A stretch of DNA of 40,757 nucleotides. It comes from an uncultured Pelagibacteraceae bacterium (GTDB lineage: Bacteria; Pseudomonadota; Alphaproteobacteria; Pelagibacterales; Pelagibacteraceae). The position numbers were made by a program, and so were the translations under genes. Shown one piece after another: positions 7,597-15,782 of the stretch (within the stretch, counting starts at the first letter, position 1; each line of letters starts with the position of its first letter). The notes under the pieces are model-generated. The model did not search any database and was not told where the DNA came from. It worked only from the letters and a program-made list of their open reading frames with translations. The stretch lies in contig CACPNO010000007.1 of assembly GCA_902635335.1 (NCBI GenBank), positions 1 to 40,757 of the forward strand, given 5' to 3'.

Positions 7597-8753
7597 CAAA
7601 CTTTGAATAATTTGTCAGACAAATTTACTAATTTATCTCCCCAGAAAACTTCTTTATTAATTCTTTTGAAATCAATATCAAACACAGTTGACATAGCTGA
7701 TGCATATACAGATCTAGCATCAATTGTTGAATTTAAGTCTCTTCCCTCAAATAATTCTTTTCTCTTAAGTCCTGGCCAATCGGTATAAACTTGAGTTTTT
7801 TTTAATAAACCACCTGCCATAAAAATTGCAGACCCATAGCCATGTTCTGTGCCACGTCCTCCATTTTGTTCTATAGTTCTACCAAACTCAGTTAGAGTTA
7901 AAACTAAAGTATTTTCAATCTCATTTCCTAGACCCTTCTCCAAACTTTTAAAAATAGAGTCCATTTCAATTAAACTATCTGAATGAGAACCATTCACTCC
8001 TCCTTGTGCAGCATGGGTATCAAAACCATCAACTTCAAAAACAGCAACTCTTGGACCATTTATTTTTTTTAATTCCAAACCTGCTTTTAATGCTAAAGAT
8101 GAATTCTTTCTAGACATTGATGTCCCACCACTACTCATCATTGACCTATTAGCTATTATTTCCATCATGTTAGCTAGTTCATGTTCAGATTTTTCTGCAT
8201 AAATTGATTTTAAAAGTTTTAAAAGTTCTGTTCTTGGAAGTCTTTTCTTTGATGGATAAAAATTATCATTACTTGGAATGCCTCTAAGTAGTAAAGGCAT
8301 CGGTAAAGCTAATGCAAGACCATCACCTTTTAATTCTGCCAACTTCATTCCTCTTCCTAACCAACCTGTTTTGACAGCGTAAGGAATATGACCACCTGTC
8401 TCCATTAGATTTTGTCCGTCAAAATGTGATCTTTTAGTGTATGGAATATTTGTTGCGTGAACAACTGCTCCAAGATTCTTTTGCCATAAATTATGAAAAT
8501 TTTTTAATTTAGGATGTAGAGCAAAATCAGAATCTAGTTTAATTGTTTGATCTAAAATTAAATCTTTTCTTCTTTTTTCGAAATTTTTGTCACCAATTAT
8601 TGGGACAGCGCACAAACCATCCATTCCACCTCTTAACATTATAACTACAAGGTTTTTTTTCTTGTCTGTATTTGCTAAAACTGGAAAATTAAAACCAGCC
8701 AAAAATAACGTAGTGGCTGACCCTTTTAAAAAATTTCTTCTTGATATCTTCAT
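7596..8753 (-). CDS. DUF1501 family protein, Tat-exported
   Basis: 385 residues. The N-terminus MKISRRNFLKGSATTLFLAG is a twin-arginine signal, so the protein is exported folded, probably with a bound cofactor or metal. Family landmarks are VVIMLRGGMDGLCAVPI near 35, FALHPKLKNFHNLW near 75, HFDGQNLMETG near 110, FEVDGFDTHAAQGG near 240, and LTEFGRTIEQNGGRGTEHGYGS near 290. These match DUF1501 (PF07394), which I recall as belonging to the alkaline-phosphatase/sulfatase clan; the conserved Asp and His are consistent with metal binding. Its biochemical function is not established. The ATGA overlap with the DUF1800 gene upstream repeats a pairing common across bacteria. Here the pair is embedded among glycan enzymes, so sulfate or phosphate removal from a glycan is a reasonable but unproven guess. 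Confidence 0.88.
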   Translation of the reverse strand: MKISRRNFLKGSATTLFLAGFNFPVLANTDKKKNLVVIMLRGGMDGLCAVPIIGDKNFEKRRKDLILDQTIKLDSDFALHPKLKNFHNLWQKNLGAVVHATNIPYTKRSHFDGQNLMETGGHIPYAVKTGWLGRGMKLAELKGDGLALALPMPLLLRGIPSNDNFYPSKKRLPRTELLKLLKSIYAEKSEHELANMMEIIANRSMMSSGGTSMSRKNSSLALKAGLELKKINGPRVAVFEVDGFDTHAAQGGVNGSHSDSLIEMDSIFKSLEKGLGNEIENTLVLTLTEFGRTIEQNGGRGTEHGYGSAIFMAGGLLKKTQVYTDWPGLKRKELFEGRDLNSTIDARSVYASAMSTVFDIDFKRINKEVFWGDKLVNLSDKLFKV

Positions 8754-10177
8754 GATTTAAGTGTCTCCGGTAAATTAAATAAAATAACATGTTTATGAAC
8801 AAGCTCTTTATGCTGATTTATAATTTGTAAAATTTCACTTGGATTATCATAATTTTTTTCAATCATTTCTTCATAAAATTCAGTTGTCTGTGACTTCCCT
8901 GACTTTTTGTAATAAGCCTCTCTTGCATAAACCAGCCTTCTAATTAGTAACTCTGGTGACATCCAATCCTCTGAAATATCTGACCATCCATTTGGTTGTT
9001 TTGCTAAATAAGGATGTTGTCCAAGCTCATCCATCAATCTTTCTAAGGCTCTTTGATCTTTAATCGGTTTATTTCCAAGTTGATAAAGATCCATAAATGA
9101 AGGAGATGGGATTAAATCAACATCAGCCATTTTGCTCATTTGCAATAGCCAGTTTTCTGGATTCTGAAATTTATTATATTTATCAGAATAATTAAAAGCA
9201 ACCTCTATAGCAGCTTTGTGAACCTCTGGTAAAAAACCATCTGATTTTTCCCAAGCTTTTATAATTGGTTCCATCATTTCTTCAGTCGGGTTATCTGTGA
9301 TTAAATATCTACAGAGTTTCATTGCAATAAACTTTCTGCAGGAAGGGTTGTTAACAAGATCTGTGATTGCAACTGATAAACTTTTTCTACCTCTTTTATA
9401 TTTTTTACCTAAAACCATTTTAGTACCAGGCTCATGAGCATCAGGGTTAAAATGAACATCTCCTGTCTCTAATCTTTTCTTTCCCCACTTAGGTCTCCAA
9501 CCACTCATTATATATGCCATTTGGATTACATCTTCTTGTGTATATCCACAATCTGGCGATACAGTATGAAGTTCAAGAAGCTCCCTTGCATGATTTTCAT
9601 TTACACCTTTTGTCTTCCCTTTTTCTCTTGCCCATTTAGCTTCTTGACTCTTAGGTCCTATGTTCTGTTCATTATCTAAGTGATGTATCATCGACCAACC
9701 AATAGTTGCCTCTTGGGCCATTTTTTCAAAGTTTTGGTTCATGTTAGCTCTAATAATCTCTCTTTGGTAAGCACCTGTTGTATACTGTGCTAAAAAATCT
9801 TTTTCACTGATTGCGAAATGATTTCCCCAGAAGTACCAAAGTTTTGCTAAAACTGGTGTTTCACTTTTTAATGCTTCTGAATACCTTATACAAAGTTCAA
9901 GGTTCCACCAAAATTTTTGACCAGTTAGGTGCCTTAACTTATTTTTTTCCCTTTTGTAGCCTTCTTTGTCATTTTTAAATTTTTTTCTTAGAACTTTTCT
10001 ATCCCCATAAACGTAATCTCGATAATAATTTCTAAGTTCTTTCTCTGGTAAAATTTTTCCTTTCCAAGAAAATTCGGGAATATCGTTCAATTGGTTTTTT
10101 GCCCATTCTAATGGATCTGATGGTGCCTTTTCATTAGGTCCTAAACCAAAAGCAACTTTACGATAAAAATTTTTCAT
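8750..10177 (-). CDS. DUF1800 family protein
   Basis: 475 residues and no clear signal peptide. The N-terminal FYRKVAFGLGPNEK corresponds to the RRAAFGPTP-type opening of DUF1800 (PF08811). Further family blocks are LAKLWYFWGNHFAISEKD near 125, GKTKGVNENHARELLELHTV near 190, GYTQEDVIQMAYIMSGW near 215, FNPDAHEPGTKMVLGKKY near 245, and the C-terminal LAKQPNGWSDISEDWMSPELL near 395. The function is unknown. DUF1800 genes are very often directly followed by DUF1501 genes, as here, suggesting one complex or maturation partner. No enzyme motif is obvious; the conserved NENHARE block is the best candidate for a functional site. An 18-base gap separates it from the GT2 gene upstream. Confidence 0.88.
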   Translation of the reverse strand: MKNFYRKVAFGLGPNEKAPSDPLEWAKNQLNDIPEFSWKGKILPEKELRNYYRDYVYGDRKVLRKKFKNDKEGYKREKNKLRHLTGQKFWWNLELCIRYSEALKSETPVLAKLWYFWGNHFAISEKDFLAQYTTGAYQREIIRANMNQNFEKMAQEATIGWSMIHHLDNEQNIGPKSQEAKWAREKGKTKGVNENHARELLELHTVSPDCGYTQEDVIQMAYIMSGWRPKWGKKRLETGDVHFNPDAHEPGTKMVLGKKYKRGRKSLSVAITDLVNNPSCRKFIAMKLCRYLITDNPTEEMMEPIIKAWEKSDGFLPEVHKAAIEVAFNYSDKYNKFQNPENWLLQMSKMADVDLIPSPSFMDLYQLGNKPIKDQRALERLMDELGQHPYLAKQPNGWSDISEDWMSPELLIRRLVYAREAYYKKSGKSQTTEFYEEMIEKNYDNPSEILQIINQHKELVHKHVILFNLPETLKS

Positions 10178-10195
10178 TTGATTATTTAAAATAAC

Positions 10196-11065
10196 TTATT
10201 TTATGATGTCAATATCTGAAATATTTGTTAAAGAATTATTAAACGCAGCCATATTTTCTCTTCCTGATATTTTTAAAATAACTAGACCAAAAATAATGAT
10301 TAGCACTAAAGGTATAGCTGTAATTACACTTATATATTCAGCAATAATTATTAAATATATTGCATAAAATGCTATCGATCTAAAGATTACCCCAGTTTTA
10401 AACACAGCAATAATTGCCAAAGAATGATTTATTAAATTGAAAAAACTCATCTTTGAATGACCAAAGTATCTTGAGCCTCTTATTGATGGAGATTTAATTA
10501 AATTATTTTCAGTTTTTGCCAAAGAACCAGAAAAACTACTCCAAGTTGCTTTCTCTTCAATTAATTTTTTAACAGTTTCCTTTGTAAGGCAAGTGAAATT
10601 TCCAAATTTTATAAATTTTCCAGTAAAAGTGAAAGTAATAATTTTATGTAAAAAGTAACAAATTTTAAAAATAAAACTTTCTGATCTTTTAACTCTTTCT
10701 CCAACAATAGTACTACTTGGATAATTTTTAATCTTTTCTACAAAATTTTTTATTTCTTCTGGTCTATCTTCTCCATCACCATCCATTGGAATAACATAAT
10801 CAAATTCCTCATTTTCTGAGATATGTTTTAGTCCTGATGCAATACATCTTGCGTGACCTCTATTATTTCGCATATTTATTAATTTTAGTGATTTAATATT
10901 TTTTAAATTTTTAGTTTCTAACGTTTTTTCGTCTGTTGATGCATCGTTAACTACAATTACTGAAAATGAACCATTTAAATTAGAAATATTGCTATCAATT
11001 TCTTCAATTAATTTTGATACAGATTTAAAGTCATTAAAGACTGGGATTAGAATTACTATTTTCAT
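10196..11065 (-). CDS. GT2 glycosyltransferase, polyprenyl-phosphate-sugar-synthase-like
   Basis: 289 residues. The GT-A domain opens with IVILIPVFNDFKSV and has VVNDASTD (about 40) and the metal-binding motif PMDGDGEDRPEEI (about 93), typical of GT2 enzymes of the DPM1/ArnC type that move a sugar from a nucleotide donor to polyprenyl phosphate. Two hydrophobic segments at about 218-262 should anchor it in the inner membrane. That architecture, together with a GT-C transferase two genes upstream, suggests it makes the lipid-linked sugar which the GT-C enzyme uses on the periplasmic side. The sugar is not predictable. The start ATG overlaps the stop of the 41-residue membrane protein gene as TAATG. 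Confidence 0.85.
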   Translation of the reverse strand: MKIVILIPVFNDFKSVSKLIEEIDSNISNLNGSFSVIVVNDASTDEKTLETKNLKNIKSLKLINMRNNRGHARCIASGLKHISENEEFDYVIPMDGDGEDRPEEIKNFVEKIKNYPSSTIVGERVKRSESFIFKICYFLHKIITFTFTGKFIKFGNFTCLTKETVKKLIEEKATWSSFSGSLAKTENNLIKSPSIRGSRYFGHSKMSFFNLINHSLAIIAVFKTGVIFRSIAFYAIYLIIIAEYISVITAIPLVLIIIFGLVILKISGRENMAAFNNSLTNISDIDIIK

Positions 11066-11190
11066 TAACTTACTGAGCCTATCAGTCTAAATAAAGAAGC
11101 AAAAAAACCATATCCTGAGAGTTCAATTAAAACAACAATTCCGATAATGAAAAAAAGTTTCTTGTTTTTTTGGTTTAATTGAAATTTCAT
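11065..11190 (-). CDS. Small single-span membrane protein, 41 residues
   Basis: An unrecognised small gene. After a basic N-terminus (MKFQLNQKNKKLFF) comes one hydrophobic stretch from about residue 12 to 38 (IIGIVVLIELSGYGFFASL) and a short polar tail. Its ATG overlaps the stop of the GT-C gene as ATGA, and its TAA overlaps the ATG of the GT2 gene as TAATG, so it exactly fills the space between the two glycosyltransferase genes. That double coupling is strong evidence for translation. A role as a subunit, stabiliser or flippase helper for the glycosyltransferases is inferred from position only. It is too short to be a GtrA or ArnE/ArnF protein. Confidence 0.72.
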   Translation of the reverse strand: MKFQLNQKNKKLFFIIGIVVLIELSGYGFFASLFRLIGSVS

Positions 11191-12482
11191 TTATATATTA
11201 AGCATTTCATATCTTTGTTGCACAATTGGACTTCGTTTGAACTATAAATCCATTTTGGTCTTTCTGGAAGATGGTAAGATATATTTCCTGCAATCCATTC
11301 ATTACCCTTAATGTATTCCATTTTTCCAAGGTTCTTGCCCTCAGTATCATAAAATGCTTTAGCCTGTTGAGCTAACTTTTTACCATCAAAATCAGTTCTT
11401 TTATCAGTTTGAGAGATTGAAACATAAGAATACAGAATTGGAGATAATAAGAATAATATCAAAAAGATTGAAGAAAAAGCTCTCATTTTTTCAAAATTGA
11501 TTTGTGATTTTAAAATATAAACAAATAATAAGCCAAAGCTTATATAAAAAGGCGTCATCCACATAGTTCTTATTTTTACGCCCATCGTAAATGATGTAAG
11601 AAAAATAAACAAAATTGGAATTAAATTAATTGACACTAAAAACAAAAACTTTTCATCATTTAAGCTAATATTGATTTTAAATTTTTTTATTAAAACAAAA
11701 ATCATTATTAAAAATGGTAATAATAATGCAATTTGCTTTACTAAAAATATTAAAGGATGTTTAATATGGGTAAAAAAACTTGCTTCTTCTGATCCAGTTC
11801 TAATAAGTCCATAAGCAATAGTTACATAATCATTCTCGGTTAACCAAATAATGTGTGGCAATAAAATTATAATAAATGGAACAAAAGAAACTACACACTT
11901 AAAATTCAATCTTTTTGTATAAATCATGTAAATTAAAAGAACATCTATTGCTAAACCTAAATAGACAAATAAATATTTAGATAGAAACCCAAATCCAGCG
12001 AATAGACCAAGTAATAACCAATCTAAAATTTTATTGTTCTTAATTCCTCTCCATAAATAAAAAACTGAAAGAGACCAAAAAGGAATTAAACAAACATTTA
12101 CATTAAATTCAGGTGTAGTGAAGTTATAAAAATATATTCCCTCTAATAATAAGACTGATATTAAACAATATATTTTGTTTTCGAAAAAATCTTCAGCTAA
12201 CTTAAAAATTACAATGAATGAGACTATAATACAAATTTGACTTAACAAATAATAAGCCCAGTCTTGAGGTCCAAAAATTTGGTAAAAAATTTCTGGCAGT
12301 AATGCGCTCATTGGAGGATGCTTATTAAATCCCCAGTCTAAGTTACTGCCCCAAGCCAATGCCTCGATTGTATCAAGGGGCAAATTATGATTTGTTAAAC
12401 TTGGAACTAATGTCCAGATTAATAAGTGCGCTGTAATAAAAATAAAAAACAGATTTGTAATATTCTTTTTATAAATGGCCAT
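11187..12482 (-). CDS. GT-C (GT39/ArnT-like) membrane glycosyltransferase
   Basis: 431 residues with roughly ten to twelve membrane spans. The first periplasmic loop has DTIEALAWGSNLDWGFNKHP (about 40-60), with the acidic residues and His-Pro-Pro typical of PMT/ArnT-type transferases that use a polyprenyl-phosphate sugar and act on the outer face of the inner membrane. A short soluble C-terminal tail carries MEYIKGNEWIAGNISYHLPERPKW in pieces. The acceptor could be a glycan, lipid A, or protein. I start it at ATG 12482; an in-frame TTG six codons upstream lacks support. It heads the minus-strand glycan operon, with the dksA promoter region lying divergently upstream. The small membrane protein gene overlaps its end as ATGA. 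Confidence 0.82.
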   Translation of the reverse strand: MAIYKKNITNLFFIFITAHLLIWTLVPSLTNHNLPLDTIEALAWGSNLDWGFNKHPPMSALLPEIFYQIFGPQDWAYYLLSQICIIVSFIVIFKLAEDFFENKIYCLISVLLLEGIYFYNFTTPEFNVNVCLIPFWSLSVFYLWRGIKNNKILDWLLLGLFAGFGFLSKYLFVYLGLAIDVLLIYMIYTKRLNFKCVVSFVPFIIILLPHIIWLTENDYVTIAYGLIRTGSEEASFFTHIKHPLIFLVKQIALLLPFLIMIFVLIKKFKINISLNDEKFLFLVSINLIPILFIFLTSFTMGVKIRTMWMTPFYISFGLLFVYILKSQINFEKMRAFSSIFLILFLLSPILYSYVSISQTDKRTDFDGKKLAQQAKAFYDTEGKNLGKMEYIKGNEWIAGNISYHLPERPKWIYSSNEVQLCNKDMKCLIYK

Positions 12483-12511
12483 TTTTACTAATTTATACAA
12501 TTAATCCATTC

Positions 12512-12539
12512 TTGACACTGAATAAATGATGAATATATT
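12512..12539 (+). promoter_or_regulatory. Sigma-70-type promoter of dksA
   Basis: A perfect -35 box TTGACA at 12512-12517 is followed after 16 bases by TATATT at 12534-12539 (five of six matches to TATAAT). Transcription would start near 12546, giving a leader of about 16 bases before the ATG at 12562. This rules out the in-frame ATG codons at 12526 and 12529, which lie upstream of the expected start of the RNA. Confidence 0.7.
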
Positions 12540-12561
12540 CACCAAATTCATAAATTTGAGT

Positions 12562-12978
12562 ATGGTGAAGATCTCTAAAAAATATATTCCAAAAGAAACT
12601 GAAAAGTACATGTGTGCAAAACATCTTGCATATTTCAAACAAAAATTAATGGACTGGAAAAAAGATCTTAAAAGGACAAATAACGAAGCAATATTTAATG
12701 CATCCATGGATGACAATAGTGCTTCAGCAGACATAGTCGATCAAGCAAGTTCATATACTGAAAAAAATGTTGAGATGAGATCAATAAATAGACAGATTAA
12801 ATTAATTTCTAAAATTGATGGAGCTTTGAAAAAGATACAAGATGGAACTTATGGCTTCTGTGAGGAAACCGCAGAACCAATAGGTCTTAAAAGATTAATG
12901 GCGAGACCAGTTGCAACTTTATGTATAGCAGCACAAGAAAAGCACGAAAAAGAAGAAAAAGTTTACGCTGACATTTAA
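12562..12978 (+). CDS. dksA: DksA/TraR family RNA polymerase-binding regulator
   Basis: 138 residues. DksA binds the RNA polymerase secondary channel and with ppGpp adjusts rRNA and biosynthetic promoters. The coiled-coil tip motif DxxDxA is present (DIVDQA, residues 57-62). The globular part reads GFCEETAEPIGLKRLMARP and TLCIAAQEK: of the four zinc-finger Cys of the E. coli protein, positions one and three remain (C100, C121) and positions two and four are Thr and Ala, a pattern I recall from alphaproteobacterial DksA. The start is set by the promoter at 12512-12539 and a GAG-type ribosome site just before the ATG. The stop overlaps the convergent GST gene by 4 bases. Confidence 0.9.
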   Translation: MVKISKKYIPKETEKYMCAKHLAYFKQKLMDWKKDLKRTNNEAIFNASMDDNSASADIVDQASSYTEKNVEMRSINRQIKLISKIDGALKKIQDGTYGFCEETAEPIGLKRLMARPVATLCIAAQEKHEKEEKVYADI

Positions 12979-13601
12979 GGGTAATCTATCTCAGCATCTT
13001 TATTTAATACTTTAAATCCTTTAATGACAGCAGGGCGTTTAGCTATATCAACATACCATCTAGATAAACCTTTAAAATTTTCTAATCCAATATCATGTCT
13101 TTTATGTCTTGCAATCCAAGACCATGTGGCAATGTCTGCAATAGAATACTCTTTACCAGCTAAATATTCACTTTGTGAGAGTCTTGCATCTAAATCTTCA
13201 TAAAGTTTTCTTGTAATCTTAAAATATCTTTCTTCTCCCCATTCACTTTTGCCTTGATGGTAATAATGAAACTGATGATGTTGTCCTATCATTGGACCAA
13301 TCAAACCCATTTGGGCCATTAACCATTGATTTATCTCTAGTCTGTTCTCTTCAGGATAAAACATTTTACTTTTTTCGCCCAAATAAATCAAAATCGCACC
13401 TGATTCGAAGACTGATTTATTATTTTCGTGATCTGTAATTACTGGAATTTTATTAAAAGGACTAATTTTTTTGAATTCTGGTTTATGTTGTTCACCTTCA
13501 CTTAGGTTGACTTTTGTTATTTTATATTCAAGATTTATCTCCTCAAGCATTATACTAATTTTCCAACCATTTGGTGTATCAGCTGTAAATAGCTCAATCA
13601 C
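12975..13601 (-). CDS. Glutathione S-transferase family protein (YfcG/YghU-like)
   Basis: 208 residues. N-terminal thioredoxin-fold domain with FTADTPNGWKISIMLEE and SPFNKIPVI, then FESGAILIYLGEK, followed by an all-helical C-terminal domain with YSIADIATWSWIARH. The Thr-Pro-Asn-Gly entry motif is that of nu-class GSTs such as YfcG, which act as glutathione-dependent disulfide-bond reductases or peroxidases rather than classical conjugating enzymes. It is the third gene of a ferredoxin-reductase-GST set and starts at GTG within a TAGTG overlap with the reductase stop. This suggests coupled expression and a shared redox role. The physiological substrate is unknown. Confidence 0.85.
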   Translation of the reverse strand: MIELFTADTPNGWKISIMLEEINLEYKITKVNLSEGEQHKPEFKKISPFNKIPVITDHENNKSVFESGAILIYLGEKSKMFYPEENRLEINQWLMAQMGLIGPMIGQHHQFHYYHQGKSEWGEERYFKITRKLYEDLDARLSQSEYLAGKEYSIADIATWSWIARHKRHDIGLENFKGLSRWYVDIAKRPAVIKGFKVLNKDAEIDYP

Positions 13602-14613
13602 TATTTTACGCCCAATCTGTCTTTAATAGTATTAGATGCCGTTGTAAATTCAAATCTATATTTTTCGTTCGGTCTTGCGTACTTGAAACAGCCTCTGGCA
13701 GCTAAAGCACCTTCATGAAAACCTGATAAAATTAATTTAAGTTTTCCTGGGTAAGTACATATATCACCGATAGCAAATATACCTTTCTTATTAGTTTCAA
13801 AGTTTTCAGTATTAACTGGGATTGCTTTTTTATCTAAATTAAGGCCCCATTCTGCTATTGGTCCAAGTTGCATTATCAAACCAAAAAAACCTAAAACATA
13901 ATCTGCTTTCAATATTTTACTCTCTCCTTCTTCATTTTTAATTTCTACTTCTTCTAAAGATCCATTTCCTTTGACATCCTTAATTGAGTATTTAGTAAAT
14001 AAATTAATTATATTTTTTTTACTGAGTTCTTTAATTTTTTGAACACTTGCAGGTGCGCCTCTAAACTCATCTCTTCTGTGTATTAGCGAGACCTTAGAAA
14101 TGTTAGAAAGCTCTATCGCCCAATCAAGAGCACTATCTCCACCGCCAAATATAGCTACAAATTTGTCTTTAAAAATTGTTTTGTCTTTAATTGAATACAA
14201 AACTGAGGTTCCATCAAACTTTTCTGCACTTTTTGTAGGAAACTTTCTAGGTTCAAATGACCCAACACCTCCAGCAATTACAACATTTGGTGTTTTAAAT
14301 TTTTTTCCGTTAGTTGTTTTAACAATCCAATTACCGTTTTCATTGATAATTTCTTGTACTCTGTCATTTAAATGAAAATTAAATTTGAATGGTTTAATTT
14401 GTTCTATTAAATTATTTGTAAGTTCTTCTCCGGTACACTTTGGAACTGCGGGAATATCATAAATTGGTTTATCTGGATAAAGTTCTATACATTGACCACC
14501 AATTTTATCTAAGTTATCAACTATTTCACACGTTAATCCAATAATACCAAGTTGATGCGCACAAAATAATCCTGTGGGACCTGCACCAACTATAACAGCA
14601 TCAGTTTTGATCA

Positions 14614-14614
<1 letters not shown>
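13601..14614 (-). CDS. Ferredoxin-NADP reductase, thioredoxin-reductase-like type
   Basis: 337 residues. The FAD-binding GAGPTG is at about 11-16, GGQCIELYPDKPIYDIP near 40-55, the NADPH-binding GGGDSALDWA near 155, HRRDEFRGAP near 178, and the second FAD motif GIFAIGDICTYPGK near 280. The CxxC active site of thioredoxin reductase is absent, as in the YumC-type ferredoxin/flavodoxin-NADP reductases. It would transfer electrons between NADPH and a ferredoxin; the adjacent 2Fe-2S ferredoxin gene, overlapping as TAATG, is the obvious partner. The downstream GST joins the same transcript. It could alternatively be annotated simply as a thioredoxin-reductase-like protein. Confidence 0.87.
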
Positions 14615-14990
<376 letters not shown>

Positions 14991-15011
14991 ATATTTCGTA
15001 ACTAATTGTTA

Positions 15012-15776
15012 CTACGCTCTTCTTGTAGAGTTAGATACTGCACAAGACCAGATAATTAAACCAAATGCGATTTTATTAACAAAGTCTGCTAAGTTATAGA
15101 TAACGTTTAACGCGTTACCATCTATTCCACCTGTTAGGTAACCAAAAATGTAACCTAGTGGGTAAATAGCCCAACCTACAGTAACAATCATTCTTAAAGC
15201 TCCAAATGCAGTTACTAAAGATTTATTTCCAGATTTAGCAGCAACTTTTCCTGCTTCTCCTGAAAAGATTTCATAAAGAATGTAAATCCATCCAGCCATA
15301 CCGATTATGAAACCTAGTGTAGCGTTGATGAATCCAGCTTCTCCAAGATATCCACCTATTAACATAACTAGTGAACCGATTAAGATTCTCCAGAATATGT
15401 TTGTGTCAACTTTTCTTACTGCTGAAAGAATTAAGTAAAATTCTACTAGCTGTAGTGGTACAGTAATTAACCAGTCAATGTATCTGTAAACAGTTGGAGT
15501 ATCACCTGTTTCGATCCAAACCGCTCTCATATACATATAGTGAATAAATGCTATACCTGTTACTAATCCAGCTACGTTTACTGATTTTCTCCATTGTGAA
15601 CTGACATTAGCCTGTTCCATAAAGAAAAACGCTGTAGCTGCTAACATACCCATTGATATTAACCAAAACGAAATACCTACGAAATCGTCTGTAGCTAAAA
15701 AGGCTGTTGCTGCGTTAGCTGCTGTAGTTGCTCCGAAAAGCACTGCCGCTAATGCTAACATTTTCATTGTCTTCAT
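15012..15776 (-). CDS. Proteorhodopsin, blue-light-tuned proton pump
   Basis: 254 residues, seven membrane helices after a cleavable-looking leader (to about ATA, residue 24). Key residues in this numbering, which runs 4 ahead of the reference green proteorhodopsin: His79, Arg98, proton acceptor Asp101 (RYIDW), proton donor Glu112, and retinal Schiff-base Lys235 (ADFVNKIAFG). The spectral tuning site, reference position 105, is Gln109 in TVPLQLVEF, which indicates blue absorption. All residues for outward proton pumping are present. The start is ATG 15776, preceded by GAGGGAG with 6 bases of spacing; the ATG at 15791 overlaps that ribosome site and is rejected. No retinal-synthesis genes are nearby. 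A strong terminator follows. Confidence 0.97.
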   Translation of the reverse strand: MKTMKMLALAAVLFGATTAANAATAFLATDDFVGISFWLISMGMLAATAFFFMEQANVSSQWRKSVNVAGLVTGIAFIHYMYMRAVWIETGDTPTVYRYIDWLITVPLQLVEFYLILSAVRKVDTNIFWRILIGSLVMLIGGYLGEAGFINATLGFIIGMAGWIYILYEIFSGEAGKVAAKSGNKSLVTAFGALRMIVTVGWAIYPLGYIFGYLTGGIDGNALNVIYNLADFVNKIAFGLIIWSCAVSNSTRRA

Positions 15777-15782
15777 AAAAAA

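Noticed and set aside
12483-12520. Possible promoter for the glycan operon (TATAAA on the minus strand at 12492-12497)
   Set aside because: No acceptable -35 box at 16 to 18 bases, and the RNA would begin almost at the start codon.
12526-12561. Longer dksA start with a 12-residue extension
   Set aside because: The extension lies between the promoter -10 box and upstream of the expected RNA start, and the family begins near the ATG at 12562.
12501-12734. Minus-strand open frame opposite dksA
   Set aside because: It lies antisense over a well-supported gene and its promoter, with no motif or ribosome site.
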